From NCBI GenBank assembly GCA_024867545.1, contig JANFNE010000050.1, positions 1-64,000 of the forward strand: a stretch of DNA of 64,000 nucleotides, written 5' to 3'. Positions 52,278-63,243 of the stretch are shown here, in pieces; the first letter of the stretch is position 1; each line of letters begins with the position of its first letter. The notes under the pieces were generated by a model. It was not told where the DNA came from, did no database searches, and saw nothing but the letters and a program-made list of their open reading frames with translations. The stretch comes from Phytopythium helicoides. Its lineage: Eukaryota > Oomycota > Peronosporomycetes > Pythiales > Pythiaceae. Position numbers and translations under genes: made by a program.

Positions 52278-53201
52278 TCAATAGTTGGTGTCACGCGTGT
52301 GCATGTCCGAGTCGGTCGAGAAGCGCGAAAGCGCCGACGTGCGGTCGAACGAGCCCGACTCGAGCATGGCGTAGCTGTCCTGCGTGTCGCGCATGCCGTC
52401 CATGGCCGACATCCAGTGGCTCTTGTCTCCGCTTTCGTTACCCCCGTTGCCTCCGCCAAAGGACGACTCGCGGTCGGCGACGGCGTTGTCCGTGAGGCTC
52501 TCTCCGAACGGCCGGGTGTCTACGCCCTGGTCGAACGACCCGATGTAGCTCTCGGCCCCAAAGGTGTTTCTGCCAAAGGACTGCGAGTAGCTCTCGGCGT
52601 AGCTCTCTGCGTAGCTCTCCGCGAGTGATCCGCCGTTGAACTCGGTGGACTCCTCGAAGTGCGTCATAGACCGCTTGGAGGGCAGCGGCACCTCGTCCTG
52701 GTCGTTGAAGCGCGGCGACCGCTGACTATCCATGGTGTTGTACTTGACCTGGCTCATCTCGAACGGGTTGGGCTGCTGCTGCTGCTCAAAGTGCGGCGGG
52801 GACGCCGCCTGCGGCTGCTGCTGGAACTGGGGCTCCTCGTAGAGCGCGACGGGCGGCCGGGCCGTGGTCGTGGCGGGTGCCGCCGTGTAGTAGGCCCCTG
52901 GGCTGCTGGCGCCGCCTTCGTGCATCATGGGGATGCTGCTGGCGCCGCTCTTGGCCGTCTCTCCGCCCGTGCCGCTGTGGCCGCTCGTGAAGTCGTACTC
53001 GGCCGGGGACGCCGCCTGTGTGGACGCCAGGTCCACAGGTTTGGATGCCGGGTAGTCTCCGTCCCAGCGCTGCTTCTCGTCCACGCCCGCGGCCTGCGGG
53101 GTCTGCGCCTGCATGCGCTGGTAGAGGAAGAAGCCGACACCGCCCACGACCACGAGCACGGCCAGGATGATGCCCACGACGCCGCCGGCGCCCAGCCCCA
53201 T
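52278..53201 (-). CDS. Single-pass membrane protein with disordered tail
   Basis: 307 residues, no known domain. One membrane segment lies almost at the N terminus (GVVGIILAVLVVVGGVGFFLY, about residues 7-28) with no preceding signal peptide. It is followed by a long Ser/Gln/Pro-rich tail. The tail contains EPQFQQQPQ and a threefold ESYAESYAESY repeat, then FGRNTFGAESYIGSFDQG, and many Ser/Asp pairs suitable for phosphorylation. Likely a type III or tail-cytosolic membrane protein, possibly a receptor remnant or scaffold. A shorter, similar N-terminal segment occurs at 54340-54549. Its ATG overlaps, on the other strand, the ATG of a doubtful plus-strand frame. Confidence 0.75.
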   Translation of the reverse strand: MGLGAGGVVGIILAVLVVVGGVGFFLYQRMQAQTPQAAGVDEKQRWDGDYPASKPVDLASTQAASPAEYDFTSGHSGTGGETAKSGASSIPMMHEGGASSPGAYYTAAPATTTARPPVALYEEPQFQQQPQAASPPHFEQQQQPNPFEMSQVKYNTMDSQRSPRFNDQDEVPLPSKRSMTHFEESTEFNGGSLAESYAESYAESYSQSFGRNTFGAESYIGSFDQGVDTRPFGESLTDNAVADRESSFGGGNGGNESGDKSHWMSAMDGMRDTQDSYAMLESGSFDRTSALSRFSTDSDMHTRDTNY

Positions 53202-54339
53202 GTCGTCGAGAGAGCGGCCGGAAGCTTCGCGGCCGCGTCCGGAAAAATACGCGAGTGCGGCCGCGGGGCCAGCCGCGGCGGACGCGGACGATGCGTTTCG
53301 CGCGATCGGACGACAGCTGCGGACCGGAGACTTGAACTGGACGCAGCTGACTTGGCCTTTGTATGCGGACCGCGAGCGGGCCTATCCCATTCGCACGCCG
53401 CCGTCCATCAAGCGTGGCGTGGCCCCATCGCGAGCCAGGGACGGCGCGGCCGCACACGGCGGCCAAGCTGCTTGAGGCCCAACGGAGCGCGGCGGAGCCC
53501 GTGTGGTCTCGAGCGCGGCGTCGTGCATCCGTCGGCAAGCTAGAACACCTCCGTCTACTGAGAAGAGATGGGAAGGAGGCCTCACGATTGGGCGAGAGGA
53601 ACGATCTGGGTTGCGATTGGTCCACCCGTGGAAATGTAGAGTTCAACGTATTGAAAAGAGATGGAAAAGAGTCGGAACGCGCGAGAAAGTTCGGTACACG
53701 CTTGATCAGATGGCCACCCAATGGGTCAGAGCTCAATGACGAGCTTCTTGGCGACGACACAGACGCAGTGGCTCGAATGGAATGCTCCCACGGCCACTGT
53801 CAGCGCCTTGCATGCTTGGCACACGCCTTCGAGTGAGCTGCGTCAGTCGTGGCGACTGTGGGTGTCTCACGTTCACGGGCGGCTTCACATTCGTCGAGTC
53901 AGTGTGGAGCGTCGGTGCGCAAACCGTTATGGACGTTGACGCTCGCTGGGCTGGCGACGCCCGGACGGACCAGCAGAGAGATCAAGAGGCACATCGTTCT
54001 TCTGTCCACTCCGAACGACTCGAACTGAGCAAGTCGTCGGGACGCAGGGACTCGCTGGCAGGGGCCGTGTAACGGACCGAGTTGAGGTGGCAGATCGGAT
54101 GAGCGGATCTTCTTCGCTATGCGTGTGGCGGAAAATGCTGCGTGGGACTCGGACGAGAGGATCCAGTGGTGGTGGGTGGACAGTGTGCATGTCATTTGCG
54201 AATCAAAGGGATGGTGTGCGTCCTTCGCGTGTCTACTCAGACGTGCCAGGCCAAGGCAGAGATGAACCCTCTTTGCCTACCGTGACTCACTGTCAGTGTA
54301 CCATTGGAGCGCCTCCGGACGAGCTGGAGATCGGCGTTC
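53202..54339. other. Intergenic between membrane protein genes
   Basis: No confident gene. Plus-strand frames 53200-53475 and 53363-53836 have Arg/Ala-rich or mixed composition and no domain. The region is probably upstream DNA of the membrane protein plus decayed sequence. Confidence 0.45.
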
Positions 54340-54549
54340 CTAAGGCTGATGACGCCGGTTCCCGTTTCCGCTCCTCCTCCACCCAATGTCCTTGGGCGGA
54401 CGTCGAGGTCGAGGTGCAGTCCTCTCTGTTCCATCTTCCACTGCCTGCTGTTGCTGGATATGTGATGCCTGGGACCGGAAAATGCTGATGCCAGCGACGA
54501 CTAGCACTGCGAGAACGACGCCGATGATCCCACCAACGTCGAGATACAT
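54340..54549 (-). pseudogene. Possible truncated paralogue of the membrane protein
   Basis: 69 codons starting MYLDVGGIIGVVLAVLVVAG, a membrane segment matching GAGGVVGIILAVLVVVGG of the neighbour at 53201. A Gln-run follows (HIQQQQAVEDG), then basic sequence of no similarity and a stop. It is far shorter than the 307-residue relative, so it is probably a decayed duplicate; a real short membrane peptide cannot be excluded. Confidence 0.4.
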
Positions 54550-54789
54550 GGCGGTAGCTGGACGTGCAGCAAGGTCGAGGGAAATCAAGAAGTGAGCACA
54601 GCAATGCATGGTCCCTGAAACATCGTTTCGAGAATGGTGGCATGCTGTCATCATTCTGAACCAGTGCAGCAGTTGAAGCTGCCGTAGCGAGTCACTACGA
54701 AAGATAAGGCACACAGCAAATCAATGATACATAATGGCGTCGAGCCACTCTCGCATCGACAGTGGCAACCAATCGACCCAACCACTTTC

Positions 54790-56510
54790 CTACTCTAGAG
54801 GAAACTCGGCCGTGAGCCCTTCCTTGGTGTCCATAAGCAATTTGTGCAGGAGCGTCTTCGTCACATGTGTGTAGTTGATAATGTCAAAGCGGTTCATATC
54901 TTCAAGCGGGGCCTTCAGCATTTCCGTCAGGCACTCCACGTTCCTCTCCAACGTATTTTGTAAGTACTCAAACAGACTCTTCTCCGTGCTGGGAGTCAAG
55001 GTGTAGCCAAACACGTGCGTGTACTTGAGCACGCGACGGCATTCGATGAGCTGCTCCGTTGCCGTGTTCAGAAGTCGCAAATCAATCCGAGACAATTCGT
55101 CACGGTTCTTTTGGGACTCGAGCATTCTCATTTCCGTGGTCTTTCTCAAGTTCTTCGCACATGTGAGTGCCTGCGAATGCTTCGTAAATTGCTGGTAGCA
55201 GTGCAAGTAGGGGTCCAACTCGCTGTCTGTGTCGGATACCGCCTTCTTGAGGTCGTATAGACTGCACCTGATATAGATATCGTCCGAGCTCAAGTCGTGT
55301 TTTGCCCACGACTGCAAGCACGCCCAGCAAAACTCGAATGCACAGCCCCCACATCTCATGTGATTGCAGCCCTCATTCTTCTCAATGCGCACCAAGCACT
55401 CGGGACATTTCTTCGTGTTTGCCAGGATCCAATTCACCGTCTCGGACTCGTTGCGGCACGTCTCTTGCCAAGCCTCAAGTTGCTTACAGGAGATTGGTTC
55501 GTGTGCTTCCTCTCCGCATCGGAAACAGAACTTGCACCCGCACGCGCACGCGACTGACGTGAGACCACCACCAGCACACGATATCGCCTTGGTACATCCA
55601 GGAGCTGGGCACCACTTGATGCTCTTGTTGATGTCAACATACGAACGTAGCACGAAGCGCGCATACTTGGCGTAGTCCTCGGTGCCTGTGAACTGCTTGA
55701 AAGTATCACTCAACACTGCCTGCAACATGAAACAGGTGGCGTCAAACTCGGCTTGCAACTTTACACTGTGCAACATCAACTGACTCACCTCTTTGCACCC
55801 GTGCGCCGGGCATGTTGCTTTGCTCACGTACATGGGACCCTCGGCGATCTTGAGCGATAAATATTGGTGCCAGCACTCCTGTTCGCACACCACCAAACGA
55901 CCCTGTTAGAGCTAGATGACGCCAACCGATCTCAACTATCGCACCATGCAGAAGATATGACCACATCCCATGGTGAAGACCTCGTCCCCAGGGTACGAAT
56001 CGTAGCAGATCAAGCAGTCGAACTGTAGTTTGTATTCACCAACGCGTCAGCAACCTGAAGTAGCAAGGCTTGATACAGTGCACGTACCAGCACGTATGGG
56101 TCAAGTGCCATCGAGGGTTTGTCGGCGAACTGCAGCCCAGCCTCGGTGCGCATGCGCTGTGGATCCAAGCAAAAGGCCTCGAAGAGCTTCTCCTTGCTCC
56201 ACGCAAAGTGACGCAGTAGCACGGTAGCGTGCGAGGCTGGGATGTCCAAGACTTGCGCGACCTCGCCCACGAACTGTTGCTGCTCCTGAAACAGATCTTT
56301 CTCGTCGATGATGCGGTAGTCATCCTCAATGAGGCGCGGTTGGATCATAGCGACGTCCATGACGCGCCGCTTCTTCGTGGTGGGTAGATAAGATTCAGCA
56401 GCATCGTCCTGGCTGTCCTTGCTGCATTCGTCGGACCCCACGGACTCCTTTTCAATCTTCTCCAGATCTAGATCCAAGAACTTCCATTCCTCGTCCGAGT
56501 CGAGCGGCAT
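54790..56510 (-). CDS. Ariadne-type RBR E3 ubiquitin ligase (copy 1)
   Basis: Four exons: 56088-56510, 55945-56022, 55789-55878, 54790-55719; 514 residues. The acidic N terminus and UBA-like region (LRHFAWSKEKLFEAF) precede RING1, which is split by introns: FDCLICYDSYPGDEVF, then CGHIFCM joined to ECWHQYLSLKIAEG. The IBR domain follows (KWCPAPGCTKAI, CACGCKFCFRCGEEAHEP). RING2 is CPECLVRIEKNEGCNHMRCG with the catalytic Cys as the final Cys of EGCNHM. A helical Ariadne domain completes the protein. It transfers ubiquitin through a thioester. The acceptor at 55879 was chosen because it restores CGHxFCxxCWxxYL. Initiator TCACTTT lies at 56648-56642. Confidence 0.9.
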
Positions 56511-56641
56511 CCGCGGTGGGCACAGGTCGAAATTGCTGCTGCTGCTGCTGCTGATAGTGCTGACAGAGGATGCAGATCCACCGCACCGGTCGTTCTTTCC
56601 TTCCCTCTCGAGTCCGCCGTGCGCGTGCGTCGACCAGATTG

Positions 56642-56648
56642 AAAGTGA
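56642..56648 (-). promoter_or_regulatory. Initiator of RBR copy 1
   Basis: Minus strand TCACTTTCAATCT; TCACTTT fits YCAYTYY. It lies about 138 bp before the ATG at 56510. The leader includes a CAG run. Confidence 0.45.
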
Positions 56649-56939
56649 CGCTCGGGTCAGGTCAAGCGGCGGCTACATGAGTTCGCGACATGCACCGCAC
56701 CTCACTTTCACTCGAGCAAAGGCAGGAGCTTTGCACCCATGAGCTAGCGACCGGCATTCTGGCAGAGTAGCGAGTCACTACATGGGTACACCGGAATGGA
56801 TCTCATCCCCGCGATCTGACAAAATCAAGATACGGCAGCCGCGTACAACACATAGAGCGAAACCACGATATTGAGAACCTCGACAGCGGTGCCAGCCCAG
56901 TGCGCGCCTGGCATGGCAACCAGTCGACCATCCAACTTC

Positions 56940-58810
56940 CTACACTAGCGGCGCGTTCGCCGTGAGCCCGTCCTCAATGCCGGCGAGCAGGTTGCGCAGG
57001 AACGTCTCCGTCACGCGCGTGTAGTTGATGATATCCGAGCGGTTCATCTTCTCGAGCGGCATCTCGGACAGCCCTGTCAGGTGCTCCGCGTTCTTCTCCA
57101 GGTTTTCTTGCAAATACTCGAACAGGTTCTTCTCCTTGCCCGCCGGCAGGTAGTAGCCGAACACGTACGTGTACTTGAGCACGCGCCGGCACTCAATGAG
57201 CTGCTCAGTCGCCGTGTTCAGGAACTGCACATCGATCCACGACGAATCGCCGTGATTCGCTTGCAGCTCGATCATTCGCGCCTCGGTGCCTTCCCGCATG
57301 CGTTGCGCAAACTTGCCTGCCTCAGAGTGGTTTGCGTAACGCTGGTAGTAGTGCAAGTAGCGATCCAGCTCGGCCTTGGCGCGCGCTGCATCCGAGTCTG
57401 TTGCCACCTTGGACGGGTCGTAGCGATTGCACTTGTAGTAGCCGCCGGTGCCAGAGCCATGCTTCTCCCACGACTCCATACAGATCCAGCAAAACTCGTA
57501 TGTGCAGCTCTTGCAGGTCATGTGGTTGCAGCCTTGGTTCTTCTCAATGCGCACCGAGCACTTGGGGCACTTCTTCGTGTTTGCCAAAATCCAGTTGGCG
57601 GTCTCTGACTCGTTGCGGCACTTTTCTTGCCACGACGCGAGCTGCTCGCACGACACCGGTGCGTGTGCTTCTTCTCCGCATCGGAGACAGAACACGCAGC
57701 CACAGGTGCAAGTGACCGACGAAAGCCCACCCGCGCTCGACACAGCCTTGTTGCATCCGGGGGCTGGGCACCACTTGATGCATTTGTTGATGTCCACGTA
57801 TGAACGCAGCATAAAGCGAGCGTATTTGGCGTAGTCGACAGCGTTCGTGAATTGCTTGAACGTCTCATCCAGCACGGCCTGAAATCATCCAGCAGATCAC
57901 ATCAGTCTTGACGAAACATGGCAAGATTTCAACCAACCAACTCACCTCTTTGCAGCCATGCGCTGGGCATGTTGTGCTCACACACACGGGTCCCTCTGCG
58001 ATCTTGAGTGATAAATACGGTTTCCAGCAGTCCTGTTTGTACGCCACGCTCCGACCGTTAGGAACTACGAGTGTCAATCCAGCCACCCCAGACAAAACTC
58101 GAACGCACCACGCAGAAGACATGACCGCAGCCCATGCCAAAGACCTCGTTGCCCGGGTACGAGTCGCAGCAGATCAAGCAGTCGACCTACGTGTCCACAC
58201 CATATGAATCCATCGGTTAGTCGGCCAATGAAACGGAGAAATCGACGCGACGAGTTGTCATCGCCGTCGTCTGTTCACGCACCGACACATCGGGTGAAAA
58301 GGTCGGCGAGGGTTTGTCTGCGAACTCGAGCCCGGCGTCGGCGCGCGCGCGTTGTGGATCCGAGTAGTAGCCCTCGAAGAGCTTCTCCTTGTTCCAGGCG
58401 AAGTGGCGCAGCAGCACGGCGGCGTGCGAGACCGGGAGCTCGAGCACCTGCGCGAGCTCGCGCACGAGCTGGCGCTGCTCCTGGAAGAGCTCCTCCTCGT
58501 CGATGACGCGGTAGTCGTCTCCGACGCGAAGCGCGGCGGCCGTGGGCGCGTCCATCACGCGCTTCTTCTTCTTGGCAGCGGCCCCGCGGGGCGAGCGCCG
58601 CGCGGCCTGCGACTTTGCCGGGAACTCTGCGGCCGCGTCGGCCTCGTCCTCCGAGTACTGGTACTCGTCCTCGTCCTCCTGCGCGTCGGCGTCGCCGGCA
58701 TCGGCCTGCTGCTCGTCACCGCTGCCGTCCTCCTCCTCCTCCTCCAGGTCGCTGTAGTGGTACTCGTCCTCGTCCTCCGAGTTGAGCGACATGGGCGCCG
58801 GCGGGTTCAT
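56940..58810 (-). CDS. Ariadne-type RBR E3 ubiquitin ligase (copy 2)
   Basis: Four exons at the same positions as copy 1: 58283-58810, 58109-58186, 57946-58032, 56940-57878; 543 residues. The N terminus is much more acidic (SEDEDEYHYSD, long Glu/Asp runs), then KKKKRVMDAP and the UBA-like LRHFAWNKEKLFEGY. RING1 VDCLICCDSYPGNEVF and CGHVFCV plus DCWKPYL, IBR with CGCVFCLRCGEEAHAP, and RING2 CPKCSVRIEKNQGCNHMTC with the catalytic Cys after Gly. The Ariadne domain ends NAPLV. The start ATG (MNPPAPMSLNSE) was preferred to an upstream frame from 58900 that lacks acidic character. Tandem with copy 1, same strand. Confidence 0.9.
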
Positions 58811-59530
58811 CTGCGCTCGCGTTCTTCGCCTCCCCCGAGAAAGGCCGCCGCCTGTATCTAGCAGCACGCAGACCGGAAATGCGGCCCATACTCGGCCCAA
58901 GTCACGCGCGGCCGCCTTCTATTCGGGCCGAGCACGAGAGAAGAACGACAAAATACATCGCCCCTGCACAAACCGATTGAAAAATGAATGAGCACGTTCG
59001 ATGGGGTTTTAATATATCTTGCATTTTGTATACCACGACTTTTTGCTAGTCGCCGTTCCGGTCCGAATTCACTCATAAAACCTTAGGTTTTTCATGAATG
59101 CATGAGGTGTTATAGAAAAATCTCGAGGTTTTCCTTTTTCACTTTTTCACTTTTCCTTTTTTTTTCATGGATTTCTTTTTTTCCACAAGGCAATAGGAGA
59201 GTGAAGGTCACGCAACCACAAAAAATAACGATTATTGAGCCATCGCCGCCGACCTGATAACGTTGACCACTTTGGCGTCAACGTCATCGGCTCCCAGTCA
59301 GCGCCACAGTCCAAGCTTGACGCGCGAAGACGTCAACGCATCGGCACCGCGCAATACGCACCGCCTATGGCGCCTCGTCCATCTCGACTGCCCTACATCG
59401 CAGACGGAGATCGCGTCACGGTCCATAGTACGACGGAATCACCGAGTGTGCGAGGATTGCGCACGCGGAATCCTAGCGACGAATACACAGGTAGCGCCGC
59501 GACTGGCCTCTGCGCGGCTGACCGAGCTGC
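58811..59530. other. Divergent upstream region with T-rich tract
   Basis: Between the RBR copy 2 start and the OYE promoter. A T-rich block at about 59122-59182 (repeats of CACTTTTTC) is the most AT-rich stretch. A plus-strand frame continuous with the OYE gene starts at 59263 but lies upstream of the initiator. Confidence 0.5.
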
Positions 59531-59537
59531 TCACTTT
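59531..59537 (+). promoter_or_regulatory. Initiator of OYE gene
   Basis: TCACTTT (YCAYTYY), followed by GCTTTTTGC, 53 bp before the ATG at 59584. Confidence 0.6.
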
Positions 59538-59583
59538 GCTTTTTGCTCCATCCAAGTCAAGGCAAGCTCCTCTCCAAGCAGCC

Positions 59584-60705
59584 ATGGCCTCGCTCGCAGA
59601 CTACAAGCTCTTCACGCCCTTCGAACTCGCCAAGGGTCTCACGCTCAACAATCGTGCCGTCTTCAGTCCATGCACACGCGCACGATCGGACCTCAAGACG
59701 CGTGCTCCAACCGAAGACAACGTCAAGTACTACGAGGCGCGCGCCGGAGCCGGGCTTATCATCTCCGAGGGTGTCGCCGTATCCGCTCAGGGCTACGGAT
59801 GGTACGGTGCGCCGGCGCTCTACACGCAGGAGCAGGCCGATGCCTGGCGTCATGTCGTCGATGCTGTCCACGCACGCGGAGGCAAGATCTTCGCGCAGCT
59901 ATGGCACATGGGACGTCAGTCGCATCCGTCCTTCCACTCGAGTGGCGAGGTGATTTCGTGCTCGGCGACGTGGTACGAGGCTGGTCACACGCACCACGGC
60001 GAGACTGGCGAGACCGTGCCGTTTGTCCGAGCTCGCGCCATGACCATCGATGAGATCAAGCAGACCATTGAAGACTTCCGTGCCAGTGCGGCGCTCGCGA
60101 AGACTGCGGGCTTTGATGGCGTTGAATTCCACGGTGCTGGCGGATATCTCATTGATGAGTTCCTTCAGTCGAGCACGAACCTGCGCACAGACGAGTACGG
60201 CGGATCGTTCGAGAACCGCTTTCGCTTCCTGCACGAGATCATCGAGGCGGTCACTACAGTCTACCCGGCTGAACGCGTGGCGGTCCGACTCTCGCCCAAC
60301 GGTGTCTACGGAGGAATGGGTAACGAAGAGAATTGGGAGCTGTTCTCGTACGTGTTCGACCGCCTCAGCGCGTACGGCCTGGCGTACGTGGCCACCCACG
60401 ATGGTTTCGGCTTTGGCCGCTCGGATAAGTGCCGCGTCTTCACGGTCTTCGACATCAAAACGCTCTTCAAGGGAACAGTCATGACGACGTGCAGCCACAC
60501 GCGCGACACGGGCGAAGGTGCGCTTCGAAGCGGTGCCGCTGACCTCGTCGGCTACGGTCGTCCGTTCCTGGTGAACCCGGACCTGGTGGAGCGCTTCAAG
60601 AACGACTGGCCGCTGCATGAGCCGCTGGCGTACGAGTTCTTCTGGAACGCCAAGAAGGGTCTCGAGGGCTACGCCGAGTTCACGGCGTTCGAACAGACCC
60701 CGTAA
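59584..60705 (+). CDS. Old Yellow Enzyme / 12-oxophytodienoate reductase-like
   Basis: 373 residues, single exon, usual family length. An FMN-binding TIM barrel opens with LFTPFELAKGLTLNNRAVFSPCTRARS. QLWHMGRQSHP holds the flavin-proximal region; FHGAGGYLIDEFLQSSTNLRTDEYGGSFENRFRF is the long OYE signature; VRLSPNG and VGYGRPFLVNPDLVERF bind the FMN phosphate. In GVEFHGAGGY the usual His-x-x-Asn pair reads His-x-x-Gly, so substrate binding may differ. It reduces alpha,beta-unsaturated carbonyls with NAD(P)H. The ATG at 59584 gives a cytosolic protein; an upstream reading from 59263 adds 107 residues of no similarity and precedes the initiator. Confidence 0.92.
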   Translation: MASLADYKLFTPFELAKGLTLNNRAVFSPCTRARSDLKTRAPTEDNVKYYEARAGAGLIISEGVAVSAQGYGWYGAPALYTQEQADAWRHVVDAVHARGGKIFAQLWHMGRQSHPSFHSSGEVISCSATWYEAGHTHHGETGETVPFVRARAMTIDEIKQTIEDFRASAALAKTAGFDGVEFHGAGGYLIDEFLQSSTNLRTDEYGGSFENRFRFLHEIIEAVTTVYPAERVAVRLSPNGVYGGMGNEENWELFSYVFDRLSAYGLAYVATHDGFGFGRSDKCRVFTVFDIKTLFKGTVMTTCSHTRDTGEGALRSGAADLVGYGRPFLVNPDLVERFKNDWPLHEPLAYEFFWNAKKGLEGYAEFTAFEQTP

Positions 60706-61238
60706 GCCAAAGGAGAGAAGTAACCGGCACAAGATAACGAAAGTCTCTGTCGGTGTGTGAATGAATGGCCGGGGTACCCGGCATTGGCGCTGTGGTAGAT
60801 GGCCACAAAAACCTCCACTTCTACATTCACCCTTCTCAGCACAACGATCGACGTAAACTCCCACTCAACCGGAAAACTTGGAAAAGGAGACGTGAAACTA
60901 AATAAACCTGTCGTTACGGTACTGCCCAATTGACAAGCTGGCAGCGCAGTTCATCAGCTTCAAGCGGGCTGCGCGATGCCTCCCCAGCAATGACAACAGC
61001 ACTGCATTGACACTTCGTATTGCTTGTTAGAGATACCATAGGAAGGATCTCCAGAGCTCCATCATGAGCCTCGGCAAGCTAGTAAAGCGGCCTTTGCCGC
61101 TCTGCCTGCATACACGTAAACGGTCATGATGTGACAATAGCATGTTTTGAATTGGCAAGCGCCTACTCGCTCTCGAACGGCAATGAACGAAAGCGGCTGC
61201 CGACCCTGATCTCCCTACTCACAGTGTAATTTGCCACC
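60706..61238. other. Intergenic upstream of Fanzor
   Basis: No gene seen. If the Fanzor is on a transposon, its left end should be in this interval. No inverted-repeat partner to the sequence after 63219 was found by eye. Confidence 0.5.
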
Positions 61239-63219
61239 ATGGCAAACAAGCGCGCTCGATTGGGCACGGAGGGCGATCCAGGTCCCCGGCGAGGCAGGTC
61301 CAAGACCAGCCAAGCTGCCGCAGGGCTATGCAGATCCACAATGAGTAGAGCTGCTTCCGCAACTCGTCGAGGTCGGTCCAAGACAACACGTGCAGCTGGT
61401 CCGACGTCAGGCGGTGCTAGGTCTAAAAGAAAGAAGCGCAGTGCAGAACCACGCAAGAGTCAGCCAAAGAGGCGACGAGCCGAAGTCGAAGCTCGTGACG
61501 CAGCTAACGCCAAGTCCTCGCTTGTGTGCGTCAAGACGTCGCTCAAGGCGTTTTGCAAGAGCGAGGAGGCCATGAATTTGCCGTGGGAGTCCGTGCTGGC
61601 GGATATGGACCAGGCCGTGCTGGAGGCTTACGTCCTCGCCAACATCCACGCCGTGCGGATGTGTCAGCTGGGCGATGCAGTGGAGCCACTCAACCAGGTC
61701 TTCTTCTACAGATGCCTATCGTGTGTTTGCAACGCCAACTCCACACTCGTGTCTCCTGCATTCCAGCAATCAGTCACGCTGTACAACACTTGGCGAGGTG
61801 AAGACGCTCGACGTGCAAGCAACCGGCAGATTACCGCTGGGTGGCAGCAGAACGCATCCCAAATGATGGCCACTAACACCAAGAACGCGATCGTACGCAA
61901 CTTCTACCGTCGCTTTCACCGTCACATCAAGCGGGTCTATGACTTGAATGGTGCTGAGGCCTACGTCATGATCAAGAGCATCCTGGACCCTGTCTACAAC
62001 GGCAACGATACCGAGGTGCAGGCTTGGCGAGAGCAGATCCCGCGCAACGAGAGCGGCTACTTGTCCGACGAGGCTAACAGATTGCTTCCTCTCACCTACA
62101 TGATTCTAACCGACATTGAGGAGAGGAATCGTCGATTTCAGCATCGACAGGACATCCCAGAGGTCCGCACGTTCAGTCTCCTGCCGACAAAGAATGGGTT
62201 CAAGTGCTCGCACTTCAAGATGTGCAAGACGGCGCTCCACAGCCTACTTCTACGTGCTGGTGTTCGCGTGCCTCCTCAAGGTGACGATTGGAATGCTGTC
62301 GCAGACGATTGGTGGCACAGTCTCTTCAATATCGAGAAGTTTGAAACAGCCAACAAGAAGTTCGCAGGAGAGATCGTGACGGACGGAAAGGCTGTCAGCA
62401 TCGTCATGCGGAAAACCCATCCGGCGACAGACCGCCCACTTCGGGAAGAAGACTACGATGTCATGTGGGGCCTAGATCCTGGCAGACGAGATCTGTTTGT
62501 AGCAACCAATCAGGACGGCGATACTATCCACTGCTCTTCTCGTGAGTTCTACGAGGATGCTCGCTACCACAAGAGCAACCAGAAGATAGCTTGCTGGAAG
62601 GAGCGGCGTCCCGACATTTTGACGGCCGAGCGTCAGATGCCGTCGAAGAAGACCGCGTCGCTCGAGTTGCTGGAAACGTACACACGATACGTTATTCCAC
62701 GTATGGAAAACCCGCTAGGATTTTCACGGGCGAAGGGATTCCGCAACCTGCGTTTTGGTCGGTACATCTTTGCGCAGAAAAAAGCTTCATGAACTCTGCC
62801 GGAGACTGACCCAGCAAGCAGGCAGGCGAACGGTGGTTGGATTTGGAGATTGGAGCAATACCGATTACTCTGGACTCATCAAGAAGTGCCCCGCGGGGCC
62901 GGTCAAAAGACTGGAGCACACGTTGAGAAACTACTGTCGTGTACAACCAATTGATGAGTTTCGCACCAGCAAGCTTCACTCACGTTGCCACCGGCAGCTA
63001 GAATACCAGTACAGTCTCCGACTCTGCAAGGTCAAGAACAGCACGGACAAGGAATGGCGGACGTGCAAGGTTTATAGTGTGCTCCATTGTCGATCCAATG
63101 GCTGTTTTGGTACTACTGTGAACCGCGACGTCAACGCCTCGAAGAACATGCTGATGCTTCTCCTCAACATGCTCCGTGGTCAACCAAGACCTACCGTTTT
63201 CTGTCGAGCGCCAACTTAA
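61239..63219 (+). pseudogene. Fanzor (eukaryotic TnpB-like) nuclease, one-base frame break
   Basis: Frame 1 is 61239-62792 (517 codons); frame 2 runs from the overlap to 63219. An A6 run at 62778-62783 joins them; one base fewer would restore the frame. The N terminus is Lys/Arg-rich (RSKRKKRSAE, PKRRRAE), like a nuclear localisation signal. RuvC-I Asp413 lies in MWGLDPGRRDLF. After the break come VGFGDWSN, KKCPAGPVKRLE, the Fanzor-type relocated Glu in PIDEFRTSK, a zinc-finger region (HSRCHRQL and LHCRSNGCFG; the first Cys is His), and RuvC-III Asp in NRDVNASKNM. Fanzors are RNA-guided DNA endonucleases carried by transposons. It may be a recent pseudogene, a sequencing error or a +1 shift. 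Confidence 0.88.
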
Positions 63220-63243
63220 CACATCAGGGGCCACAAAGTGTCT

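Noticed and set aside
53200..53475. Plus-strand ORF starting at the same CATG as the membrane-protein gene
   Set aside because: Ala/Arg-rich composition, no domain, and it occupies the upstream region of a better gene on the other strand.
55903..55944. 42-nt intron in RBR copy 1 ending CTAACAG
   Set aside because: Using the later acceptor at 55879 gives a normal 66-nt intron and the canonical RING1 spacing, and it has an equivalent in copy 2, which lacks the earlier AG.
59263..59583. 107-residue N-terminal extension of the OYE protein
   Set aside because: Upstream of the initiator at 59531 and not seen in the family.
62778..62784. Programmed -1 frameshift at A-AAA-AAG in the Fanzor
   Set aside because: The heptamer is not in the needed phase; joining the frames requires +1 (or a deleted base), so mutation or sequencing error is simpler.
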